From: AP-16 sp963755055 | GTDB lineage: Bacteria > Pseudomonadota > Alphaproteobacteria > Rhizobiales > Xanthobacteraceae | Assembly (NCBI GenBank): GCA_963755055.1 | Contig: CAVWIS010000022.1 | Coordinates: 399,238 to 463,237 of the forward strand | Direction: 5' to 3' | DNA length: 64,000 nt | Part shown: piece after piece, positions 19,783-28,005 of the stretch | How the letters are laid out: every line of letters begins with the position of its first letter | Numbering within the stretch: position 1 is the first letter of the stretch | Program-made: the position numbers and the translations under genes | The notes under the pieces: model-generated | The model's input: the letters and a program-made list of their open reading frames with translations, nothing else | What the model was told of the DNA's origin: nothing | Database searches by the model: none

Positions 19783-19928
19783 GCTCGGACACGCCAAGCT
19801 GGAGACGACCGCGCGCTACGCGCAGCGTCGCCACCAACATGATCTCGCGCGGTCAGAGCCCGCTCGATCGGCTGTCGCAGCCGGACAAGACGCCCGAGAA
19901 GAGCAGGAAGGACCAGCCGCCGGCGTAA
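19783..19928 (+). pseudogene. IS91-associated tyrosine recombinase, 3' part
   Basis: Begins GHAKLETTARYA, the box with the catalytic tyrosine, then after a one-base shift VATNMISRGQSPLDRLSQ and the end KDQPPA. This is the missing end of the gene at 16436-17232, displaced by the serine-recombinase element. It overlaps no other gene and is followed eight bases later by the IS91 transposase start. Confidence 0.8.
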
Positions 19929-19936
19929 CGGCGGCC

Positions 19937-21086
19937 ATGTGCCGTCCAACTCTGGAGGTCGCGGATATCTTCCGCGACCACGGAGCCGGCATGGCGTCAA
20001 GCCAATGCCGGTCATGTGAGCCTCGACCAGCTGAAGGTGATGAGCGCGATCGAGCGCTGCCGCACGGCGGCGCTCGGCGGCCATGTCGCGCGCTGCGAGA
20101 ACGAGGCGTGCGGCCATACCATCATCGCCTACAATAGCTGCCGCAATCGGCACTGCCCGAAGTGCCAGGGCGCAGCGGCGCGCGAATGGCTCGCCGACGC
20201 GCGAGGCCGAGCTCTGCCGGTGCCGTACTTCCACGTGGTGTTCACGCTGCCGGCCGCGATCGCCGACATCGCCTACCAGAACAAGGCGCGTGGTCTACGA
20301 CCTGCTGTTCAAGGCGTCGGCCGAGACCATGCTCACGATCGCCGCCGATCCCAAGCGCCTCGGCGCCCGCATCGGCATCACCCCGTGCTGCACACCTGGG
20401 GCTCGGCGCATGACCCATCATCCGCACGTCCACATGATCGTGCCGGGCGGCGGCATCTCGCTCGACGGCGAGCGATGGGTGTCGTGCCGCCCGAGCTTCC
20501 TCGCTGCCGGTGCGACGTGCTTGCCGCGCCTGTTCCGCGGGCTGATGCTGGCAAAGCTCCTCGCCGCCCACCGGGCCGGCCGGCTGACAGTTCTTCGGCC
20601 AGCATGCCCGGCTCGCCGAGCGCAAGGCCTTCACGCGCCTATCTGGCGCCGCTGCGCAAGATCAAGTGGTACGTCTACTGCAAGCGCGCCGTTCGCGTGG
20701 ACCCGAGGCCGGTGCTCGCCTATCTGTCGCGCTACACCCACCGCGTCGCCATCTCCAACCGCCGACTGATCGCGCTCGACGACGACGGCGTCACGTTCAG
20801 GTACAAGGACTATCGCATCGACGGCCCCGCCCGATACAAGCGCATGACGCTCGCCACGCATGAGTTCATCAGGCGTTTCCTGATCCACGTGCTGCCCAAG
20901 GGCTTCCACCGCATCCGCCACTACGGGCTGTTCGCCAACGCCAATCGCGCCGACAACATCGCGACGGCGCGCGAGCTGCTCGCCATGCCGCCCCACCTGA
21001 CGCCGAGCCCGCAGAAGCAGCCGGATGTCGCGCCGGATACAGCCACGTGTGCTGCCGTGCCCTGCCCGTGCTGTGGCGCCGCATGA
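19937..21086 (+). pseudogene. IS91-family transposase, frameshifted
   Basis: Pieces in three frames make one IS91 (HUH Y2) transposase: MCRPTLEVADIFRDHGA, SLDQLKVMSAIERCRTAALG, a zinc-finger region CENEACGHTIIAYNSCRNRH, the metal-binding HPHVHMIVPGGG, and the tail YLSRYTHRVAISNRRLI with RIRHYGLFANANRADNIA. At least four frameshifts prevent expression. Such transposases move DNA by rolling-circle replication and can carry neighbouring sequence. With the recombinase relic before it, this defines an IS91-type two-gene unit. Confidence 0.85.
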
Positions 21087-21543
21087 TCGTCATCGAGGTG
21101 TTCGCGCGCGGCTGCCAGCCGAGCTGGCGGCCAACACCACCCACGATCGACACGTCATAAGCCAGACCTCCTGTGAGCATTGCGCCTTGCCCGTCCCGAC
21201 GCGCCGGCTCCACACCGGCGGCGATCTCTCTCGACCCAGCCACGCCCATCAGCGCGCCGATCGCCCGTTGACACGCTCCGAGTGCCCGCCAAACTCTGCC
21301 GACCTCCCATGCGTGCAGACACGCAGGCGCCGCCGTGCTAGCGTCCCGCCCACCATCGAGCTCGGCGCCGACATCAAATCCCCATAGCACTCGCTGCCAG
21401 CCACTGCCCAACTCCCCGCGACTTCGTGCCTTGGCGCTTTTCGGCCGCCGGCCGCCTCACCGCGTGGTGAGACCGTCATCCCGGCAGCCGAAAACCTGCA
21501 CACTTGCAAACTCATGCAGCGCAGTAATCCGTAATCTGTGCCT
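21087..21543. other. 3' flank of the IS91-type unit
   Basis: No gene is recognisable. The terminator/termination end of IS91 should lie in the first part. Around 21430-21500 there are GC-rich inverted repeats (GGCCGCCGGCCGCC). It ends at a scrap of an ABC_sub_bind gene. Confidence 0.35.
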
Positions 21544-21585
21544 CTATTCGATCACCTCGTCGGCGCGCAACCGTACATGGTCTTC
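21508..21585 (-). repeat. ABC_sub_bind gene-end scrap with shared 3' flank
   Basis: On the minus strand the last eight codons RLRADEVIE and stop of an ABC_sub_bind gene are present, followed by the flank that includes ACTCATGCAGCGCAGTAA. The same combination occurs at about 5623-5690 and 23262-23345. Only the terminal codons of the gene remain here. Confidence 0.65.
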
Positions 21586-21698
21586 CTTACGGATAACATC
21601 TGAGTATTAGTTTGCCTGGGTCGATACAGCATGCTGAAATATCACTCTTGGCAACGAAGAGCACGCCAAGTGTCGGCTAATGGGTGGGGAGGGGATCA

Positions 21699-22991
21699 AT
21701 GCGCAAAATTCTTGCGTCCTGCGGCGCGCTATCAGCTGCCATCTTGATCTCGTTGTTTGTTCAAGTCGTGACCGCGGCGGCCGAGGGGCGACTTGGGCAA
21801 CCGCGCGCGACACAGGTGGGGACGTTCGGCGGGATCGCCTACGTCCAGGACGATGGCATCTTCGAGGGCCAGACCTCCACCGGGTCCTATCGGGTGCCGT
21901 ATCGAATCACCGCCCCCGCCGATCCCAATCGTGGCAACCGTACCGTCCTCGTGGAGCCGCCGCATGCCGTCGCCGGACTGGGTGCGCTCGAAGCGTATCT
22001 GGGCCGGAGCTTCCTCCTGTCACGCGGCTTCGCGCACGCCGGCGTCGGCTGGGGCACGACCAGATTCCCCCAGGGTGGTGATCTGCGCATCCTCGACCCT
22101 ACGGCGCCCGGCGTGTTCATCAACGGCGGCGTCCACGACACGAATGGGCGCACCGACGACGAGATCATTGCCGACTTCGGCCGTGCCCTGGCGGTTGATG
22201 CCACCGCCCGACGGCTGCTCGGCCGCGTGGAGCGGCGGTACGTCACCGGCTTTTCCGATTCCTCCGATCCCGTCTTGCGCCTGGTGAGGTCGGGGCGTGC
22301 CGCCGGGGCGTTCGAGTTCGCGCTGCCTATCATCGCCTCGGGCCATGATCCGCAGGCCGCGCTCACCGCCGGCCTCTACGGCGGCAAGGTCATTGTGGTG
22401 AACTCGGAGGCCGAGGGGGCGTCCGCGAGCTTCGTCGACCGCGGTGGTTTCCCGGACCAGTATCGGCTCTTCGCCGTCGCTGGCACGCCGCACAGGTCCG
22501 ATCCTCTGGTACCGTCCGCCGTGAACCGAACGACTCCGGCCAGCTATCAGCCCGCCCTGCGCGCGCACTTCCTGGAGGGCCATGACTGGGTGCGGGTGGG
22601 CACGCGCCCGCCGCCGAGCACCCGCCTCAAGGCGGCGGACGATGGAACGCTCGCCCGCGACGCGAACGGCAACACGATCGCCGTGGACGCGAGCGGACAG
22701 CTCGTGCCGCGGCTGCCCATCGTCGAGCTCGGCGAAGCGCACTTCATCGGCGCGTTCACCGGCAGCTACGACGCCGTGAAGACCATCGTGGGTCTCGGCT
22801 TCGAAAGTCACGCGGCGTACCTGCGGGCGTTCGAAGCCAGGGTGGCCGACTACTCGAGGGCCGGCTACATCCTCCGCGAGGACGCGGACGCGATGAGCCG
22901 CCGCGCGGCGCTCTGCCCTCCGCTCACGTTCACTGAGACGTACCGCGACCACTACGACGCGTTCGTCGCCATCGCGCCGTGTGGCCGTTGA
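21699..22991 (+). CDS. secreted alpha/beta hydrolase domain protein
   Basis: A 430-residue protein. The ATG at 21699 is preferred over 21684 because GGGGAGGGG precedes it by four bases. Signal peptide MRKILASCGALSAAILISLF. It matches the alpha/beta hydrolase domain family (Abhydrolase_10): TGSYRVPYRITAPADPNRGN, the nucleophile region YVTGFSDSSDPVLR (G-x-S), and LPIVELGEAHFIGAFTGSYD near the C-terminus. It is likely a periplasmic or outer-envelope esterase-like enzyme; the substrate is unknown. It stands alone downstream of the IS91 unit. Confidence 0.8.
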   Translation: MRKILASCGALSAAILISLFVQVVTAAAEGRLGQPRATQVGTFGGIAYVQDDGIFEGQTSTGSYRVPYRITAPADPNRGNRTVLVEPPHAVAGLGALEAYLGRSFLLSRGFAHAGVGWGTTRFPQGGDLRILDPTAPGVFINGGVHDTNGRTDDEIIADFGRALAVDATARRLLGRVERRYVTGFSDSSDPVLRLVRSGRAAGAFEFALPIIASGHDPQAALTAGLYGGKVIVVNSEAEGASASFVDRGGFPDQYRLFAVAGTPHRSDPLVPSAVNRTTPASYQPALRAHFLEGHDWVRVGTRPPPSTRLKAADDGTLARDANGNTIAVDASGQLVPRLPIVELGEAHFIGAFTGSYDAVKTIVGLGFESHAAYLRAFEARVADYSRAGYILREDADAMSRRAALCPPLTFTETYRDHYDAFVAIAPCGR

Positions 22992-23324
22992 TATCCTACT
23001 GGTGCCGGCACAGACCACTGAACCGAGCGGCCCGCGCCCCCCAACGCTACCGCGGCGGGTTCACCCCAATATTGCAGCCACTGTGCTCTCGCGTCTGCCC
23101 AACCGCCCCTCTGGCTTCGTCGAGCCCTGCCTCAATTCCGAGCCCAGTTCAACCGACGGCGGGGGAGGCCCCCTCGTCGGGTGGGGCGCAGGTCCGCTCT
23201 GCCTCTGATGGCTGCCGCGAAATGAACGGCGCCCACCGCGGCAGCAATGTGCCATAGCACAGGAACAGACTCATGCAGTGCAACAAGAGCACAGACGCGG
23301 CCCGTGCCCAGTATTCATGCTACT
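22992..23324. other. gap, nothing recognised apart from shared ABC_sub_bind 3' flank
   Basis: No gene is seen on either strand. Bases 23262-23324 (GACTCATGCAGTGCAACAAG) are the flank shared with 5623 and 21508. Confidence 0.4.
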
Positions 23325-24316
23325 CTATTCAATTACCTCGTCGGCGATCTGTTGGAGTTGCAGCGGCACGTCTAGGCCGAGTGTCTTGGCAGTCCTGAGG
23401 TTGATTATTAGCTCATACTTGGTCGGCATCTGCACCGGCAGCTCGGCAGGCTTCTCGCCTCTGAGAATACGGTCGACGTAGCCGGCCGCACGCCGAAAAT
23501 TATCGTGCCGATCAATTCCCGTAGGACACCAGGCCGCCGAGATCAACGAATTGACGATATGGGTAGACGGCAGGAAGACCGGTAACGAGCAGCCAGCGAT
23601 GTGACCTCCGCGCGATGGACGATCAGGAAGGAGTCCGGCATTACAATCAACCCACTATTCGGCTCACGAGCCTGTTTGGCCATGATGGATTCGAGCTGGG
23701 ACGTGTCGTGGACGGGCACCGCGATCGCCTCCATTCCGACGGACGCAGCGGCGGCTTTGACCGGGGTTAGGTAGTATTCGGCAAATGTCGCCGTTTTCGG
23801 GTTGAACGGGAGCACGACCCGAACGACGCTCGGTGCGATCTCCTTGAGGAGGCCCAGCCATTTACCGCCCAGCGAGCCCTCTAAAGTGACGAAACCGGTG
23901 ACGTTGCCACCGGGCCTCGCTAGGCTTTCGACGAAACCGCTGCCGACCGGATCGGCAACCATCGCGAAAATGATCGGAATGGTTCGCGTTTGTTGCAGCA
24001 ATGCGGCGGTCGTGGGGGTAAGTTGCGAGAGAATGAGATCAGGCTGCAGGGCGACGAGTTCCTGCGCAACCCGTTGCATCGCGTCTGCGTCGGAGGGCAC
24101 CCAGCGCGTGTCGATCCGTATGTTCCGGCCCTCCGTCCATCCGAACTTCTGAAGTCCCTCCCGAAACGCCGCGATCCAGGACTGTGCTTCCGAATCGTTT
24201 TCCGCATAGCCCATCAACACGCTGATGCGTCGCATCCGATCGCCCTGCTGTGCGCTGAGCGGTATGGGCCACGCGACCGCCGCGCTAACAAGCGTGATGA
24301 ACTCGCGGCGCCTCAT
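23325..24316 (-). pseudogene. ABC_sub_bind solute-binding protein, broken near the C-terminus
   Basis: The ATG at 24316 starts MRRREFITLVSAAVAWPIPL, an export signal. The protein runs intact through ISVLMGYAENDSEAQSWIAA, GFVESLARPGGNVTGFVT and FNPKTATFAEYYL to about 23575, where the frame is lost; the end resumes in another frame with FRRAAGYVDRILRGEKPAEL, INLRTAKTLGLDVP and ADEVIE. Some codons are also missing at the break. It would have bound a small solute in the periplasm; no permease genes are adjacent, as is common for this family. Confidence 0.85.
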
Positions 24317-24396
24317 GTGCCCCCCTTGGTATACGCATGGCACCATACCACACCGTTGTCGAAATGCGGCGCTGTGCATCACGGCAAATTGGGCCG

Positions 24397-24535
24397 CCAA
24401 TGTCTCTGTTGGGTCAAGGGCGGCCCTACCCGTCCGCCCCGCTCGCGCTGCCGATGGCAGGAATGGTCGGAAAGCAGACCCGGCACGGCGGAGGGATGGC
24501 GGGGCCGCTGTGTGCCATGTGCGGACGGCTCCGAG
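24397..24535 (+). repeat. dispersed composite repeat, outer blocks
   Basis: ATGTCTCTGTTGGGTCAAGG at 24399 and AAAGCAGACCCGGCACGGCG at 24472 match the outer blocks of the copy at 34917-35040, while the central block (as at 5518 and 27497) is missing. It is non-coding, as far as I can see. Confidence 0.65.
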
Positions 24536-24608
24536 TTGGCAGAGCTTTCTTCACGTTTGCAGCATTGGTCGGTGCAGCCATGGGTTCGGCCTGTTTGCGT
24601 GGTTCACA

Positions 24609-24792
24609 TGACCGCTGGCCATAATGCCCGGCCGTCATCGGTCAGCTTGTCGGCATGGCCGCTGAGCAGGGCCGCAACCTCGGCTGCGACCGCTTGCGCA
24701 AGCAGCGCTCGCGCGCCGTTTCGCAAAACCTCGGTCAACGTGTCGGCAAAAGTTCCTGGCTGGGAGAGTTGGAAAACGTTAGTGTCGATCAC
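24609..24792 (-). pseudogene. IS256-family transposase, N-terminal fragment
   Basis: Reads MIDTNVFQLSQPGTFADTLT then EVLRNGARALLAQAVAAEVA and HADKLTDDGRA, the N-terminus of IS256/Mutator transposases, from a GTG at 24792 after GGAGTGATACGCC. It is cut after about 55 residues, where DGR is expected to continue RLVRHGH. The catalytic domain is absent. Confidence 0.8.
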
Positions 24793-24976
24793 GGCGTATC
24801 ACTCCTTCAGTGGAGGCGCTGTCGCCGCCGTCCTGATCTTTGTCGCTCCAGTCCAAGAACGGCGCCGTCACGGCCGTTAAGAGCGCGCCAAGGCCGGCCC
24901 AGGCGCGCCCGCGGGAGGCGATCGTCCCTCCGGGAGCGCTGGTGGACCGGCCGGCAACGAGCAAGAGAGACCTCAG

Positions 24977-25247
24977 GTGAACGAATTATTCCTGCTGTCA
25001 GCCGTCGCTCTCGCGCTCTGCGCGCCGGCGTCGGCCGAGCTGCCGTCCTATCAGGCAAAGACTTCCGGTGACGCCGGTGCAGGTGATCGCAATCAGTTCG
25101 GCGGGCATCCGGGAGCAGATACCGGGAGCCACGCTCACGCTGGCCGGCATGCCGGCCTCTCCGCATCAGATTGCGGTGCTCACTGCCCGTCCGCATCCCG
25201 GCAAACGCCCGGTCGTCAACAAGCTGATCGCCGTACAGGCACGCTAG
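24977..25247 (+). pseudogene. small secreted protein, frameshifted homologue of 1035-1322
   Basis: Starts at GTG 24977 (CTCAGGTG precedes) with signal peptide MNELFLLSAVALALCAPASA and AELPSYQ, then loses frame at about 25060. In the next frame the protein continues PVTPVQVIAISSAGIREQIP, TLTLAGMPASPHQIAVLTAR and ends VNKLIAVQAR. This matches the protein at 1035-1322. Because of the shift, the first frame runs on through 26647 and would give an artificial fusion. Confidence 0.75.
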
Positions 25248-25295
25248 CTCAACAACCGGAGAGCGTGCATCACGGTCCGGCTGCGCGCCGGATCC

Positions 25296-25540
25296 AAATA
25301 ACAACCGGCAGGAAGGACTTTGCCGAGCGCAAGATCGATGGGGAGATGGTCGCCGCCAAGCCCCCGGTCTCTACCGTGGAGGCGCAGATCGACGACCGCG
25401 GCGCGCTGATCCTGCGCGGCTACTTCGTAGCCGCGCCCCACCGCGTGACCTACGAGGCTCGACTTCGTTCCATCCGAAGGCGAATGAAGCCGATCAAGAT
25501 CCAACGTGAACATCAAGCCGGTCCCCCAATGAAGGCGGCT
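25296..25540 (+). pseudogene. fragment related to the secreted protein at 56771-57595
   Basis: The frame contains KIDGEMVAAKPPVSTVEAQI and DDRGALILRGYFVAAPHRVT, matching KVDWEIVAAKSPIATTEARI and DERGALVLHGYFDVAPSRVA in the protein at 56771. Downstream the match moves to another frame (LDFVPSEGE then a stop, later NVNIKPVP). At least two indels are present, so it is a relic of a paralogue. Confidence 0.7.
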
Positions 25541-25561
25541 CGCGAGCGGGAGAGCCCACGC

Positions 25562-26647
25562 ATGCGCGCGCGGAGAAACCGTACCGGTCTCGCGGCCCTC
25601 GTTGCGGCGATCTGCCTTTTGGGGATCGCCGCGAGCGACCGGGCATGCGCGGAGACGGCCTCGCCGCAACAGGCGGCCATCGGACCGGACTTCCGGGTCG
25701 TGAGCTTCGACGAGGCGATGAAGAACCAGCTTGCCCGTTCCATGCCGCTCCAGCTCGCGTTCCCGGCCGATTATGCCATGCTGATGCTCGAGCCCGGGTA
25801 CAAAGGCGTCGTCTGGGCGCCCCCCCAGGTCCTCCGTCACCTCGGCCTGACCCAGGAGTATCCCTCCGGATCGGGACGGTTTCACGGGCGGCTGACCCTC
25901 GAAGTCGGCTATGACAGCAGCAAACAATCCTTCATCTGCGGGCCGACCTGCGATGAAGCAAAGCTGGAGACCAAGATCAAGGCCGTGAGCAAGGGTGATG
26001 TCCGATTGCAGAAGCGCGTGGTCAACGGCATTCCCATGTTGCTGATCGAGGCGTCCGTCGACGATGACGTCGGTCGGGTCAGGCGGTTGTACATGGCCTA
26101 CATCGCGGTGCTGATCGACACCAACGTCATGCTGATAACGTATCTCCCGCCCGTTGACGCCGAGGACGACGGGCGGGCCACCTGGCAAGCCTTCACGGCG
26201 GCGTTGACCTCTCAAACCGTCGCCGTCGAACCGGTCCCAGCACCGCCTTCGCGGTTCAAGGACGACCTCGCGCGCGCCGCGCGCAGCGCCACGTTTCGCT
26301 CCGCGGCAGACGCGTTCATCGCCGCTGCCGCGAGCGGAGACGAGGCGAAGTGCCTCGAGCTCATCAGCTGGAAGCTCATTCGCGACATCGGGCGTGACAC
26401 CTTGCAGGAATGGCTCACGGGAGAGCTCCTGCCATTCTTTTCGCGCTGGACCACCCTGGGCAACAGCCCGACCATTGCGCCGACGACGGATGCATACGGC
26501 AATGACGGTTTCGTGTTCTACCTGACGATGCGTCGCCAGGACGGCGACTCCCGTCCGTTTGCCGTCTACGTGATCGAAGAGAACGGCGCCAAGGTCATTG
26601 CCAACGTTGTGCCCGATCGCGACGCCGTCGGCGACCGCTCGAGATAA
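25562..26647 (+). CDS. secreted protein of unknown function
   Basis: A 361-residue protein; the ATG at 25562 is chosen because it begins a signal peptide (RTGLAALVAAICLLGIAASD, ending RACA). The mature protein has FRVVSFDEAMKNQLARSMPL, a two-cysteine stretch FICGPTCDEAKLETKIKAVS and a hydrophobic MAYIAVLIDTNVMLITYLPP. I do not recognise the family. The open frame continues upstream, but that part belongs to two relics read in the wrong frame. Confidence 0.65.
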   Translation: MRARRNRTGLAALVAAICLLGIAASDRACAETASPQQAAIGPDFRVVSFDEAMKNQLARSMPLQLAFPADYAMLMLEPGYKGVVWAPPQVLRHLGLTQEYPSGSGRFHGRLTLEVGYDSSKQSFICGPTCDEAKLETKIKAVSKGDVRLQKRVVNGIPMLLIEASVDDDVGRVRRLYMAYIAVLIDTNVMLITYLPPVDAEDDGRATWQAFTAALTSQTVAVEPVPAPPSRFKDDLARAARSATFRSAADAFIAAAASGDEAKCLELISWKLIRDIGRDTLQEWLTGELLPFFSRWTTLGNSPTIAPTTDAYGNDGFVFYLTMRRQDGDSRPFAVYVIEENGAKVIANVVPDRDAVGDRSR

Positions 26648-26859
26648 TCGTCCGCGGGCGTGCTGGTCGTCTATGTCGACACCGAGCTGGGCAAGCCGTT
26701 TGCAACGGTCAGGGCTCCCGCGCGTGCCTGGTCAGCGTCGACGAATACGCGACGCTCGCCGCGCGAACACAATTCTTGGCCGAATGGGTTCCTGAAGGGA
26801 TAAGGCTCCTCGTAAACCACCTCCCACAGAGACGTGCAGTCAAGGGAACGCCCCTGGCG

Positions 26860-27510
26860 CAGAACCCGGGTGCGCGGCAGCTTCTTGCGCAGGCTGTCGA
26901 GCTGGGGCCCGAGGTGTTTCTCGCAGCGATGAAGGACCTCAAGCTGGCGGACGGTCGCGACCGTCTTGTGCGGCACGGTCATGGACCCGAGCGCACCATC
27001 CAGACCGGGATCGGTCCGGTCGAGGTCGCCTGAGTGAAGATTCGGGATCGCGGGGCGGCCGGCGACGGCGAGCGGATCCGCTTCACCCGGCGATCCTGCC
27101 GCTGTGGGCGCGGCGGACGAAGAGCCTGGATGCGCTGCTCCCGGTGCTCTACCTGCGGGGCATCTCGACGGGCGACTTCCAGGAGGCGCTGGCGGCACTG
27201 CTGGGCAAGGAGGCGCCGAACCTGTCGCCGGCGGTGATTTCGCGACTGACGGCCGAGTGGAGGGACGAGTATGAGCGCTGGCAGAAGCGCGATCTGTCGG
27301 CGCGCCGCTACGTGTACGTGTGGGCCGACGGCGTATTCCTGCAGGCTCGCCTGGAAGACCACGGCGAGTGCATGCTGGTGCTGATCGGCGCGACGCCAGA
27401 AGGCAGGAAGGAACTCATCGGCTTCCAGGTTGGCGCTCGGGAGAGCGCGCAGAGCTGGCGCGAGCTGCTGGTCGAGGCGAAAAGCCGTGGGGTGAAGCGG
27501 GAGAGGCGCC
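26860..27510 (+). pseudogene. IS256-family transposase relic
   Basis: Reads ARQLLAQAVELGPEVFL, DGRDRLVRHGHGPERTIQTG, then an in-frame TGA where CGA is expected (27027), a frameshift near 27092, and LYLRGISTGDFQEALAALLG, YVYVWADGVFLQARLEDHGE and IGFQVGARESAQSWRELL. This is the first two thirds of an IS256/Mutator transposase including the first catalytic Asp in WADG. It is cut at about 27500 by the dispersed 100-bp repeat. Confidence 0.85.
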
Positions 27511-27598
27511 CGCTTCGACGGCCTGCCTCGCACGGGGCCGGTGTACCCCAGTGACCGGACCTGCGCCGGGCGAACCGGGTGGGGTCGGCCTTGTGCCA
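27497..27598 (+). repeat. dispersed ~100-bp repeat, copy 2
   Basis: Matches 5518-5618 nearly throughout (CGACGGCCTGCCTCGCACGG, GCCGGTGTACC, CAGTGACCGGACC, GTCGGCCTTGTGCCA) and the first half of 34937-35040. Here it forms the junction where the IS256 relic ends. Confidence 0.75.
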
Positions 27599-27702
27599 AA
27601 AGGACTAAACTGCTCGCGCGCTAGGTCGCTGCGGCAAGCGGCATGCCCACAGCGCACTCTCGCCAATGCCCTTCCGCCTGAGGCGCATGCCCTGTTTTAT
27701 CG

Positions 27703-27984
27703 CTATTCTGCAATTTCCGAAAACCTGGCTGCGACCTCGTTGATGCCGCCGTATTGGGCCCCGAATTCCTCGAACAATTCTGCCCCATAGGCTTCGGCAA
27801 CTCGTAAGGCCCGAGACCACTTCGAGCGGGTTCTCGCGTCAATTCCGCCGCCGATGCACAGGATCAAGACCGCGTATGGCTCCGGATTTATAAAGCATGG
27901 GTCGGCGTGCGCCGGAAAACGAGTCCTGCTCATGGCCCTGTGCCACAAACCGACATCGGATAAAAGGTCGCTATTCTGGCTCAA
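27703..27984 (-). CDS. small protein of unknown function
   Basis: A 93-residue protein with CFINPEPYAVLILCIGGGID then ARTRSKWSRALRVAEAYGAE and YGGINEVAARF. The pattern 'GGGID.RTRSKWSR.LR.A' followed by 'GGIN..A.RF' is one I recall from short Bradyrhizobium proteins without a function. The start is uncertain. It lies 21 bases downstream of the sensor kinase gene, so it may share its transcript. Confidence 0.55.
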   Translation of the reverse strand: MSQNSDLLSDVGLWHRAMSRTRFPAHADPCFINPEPYAVLILCIGGGIDARTRSKWSRALRVAEAYGAELFEEFGAQYGGINEVAARFSEIAE

Positions 27985-28005
27985 TTACGCCAGAGCCCCA
28001 TCTAA

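Larger units (their letters stand above)
17233..19787 (+). mobile_element. three-gene serine-recombinase element inserted in the IS91 integrase gene
   Basis: The sequence GCTCG occurs at both junctions (17228-17232 and 19783-19787). Joining left and right at it restores the integrase reading VIQALL-GHAKLETTARYA, so the unit is about 2555 bp. It carries three overlapping genes on one strand: a 142-residue ORF, a 60-residue ORF and a 682-residue large serine recombinase. There are no terminal inverted repeats, as expected for a serine-recombinase element. Confidence 0.8.

Noticed and set aside
24977..26647. A single 556-residue protein
   Set aside because: The frame joins a signal peptide, two relics read partly out of frame, and a separate gene with its own signal peptide at 25562.
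26671..27198. A 175-residue minus-strand ORF across the IS256 relic
   Set aside because: Shadow of the transposase relic; no conserved motifs.
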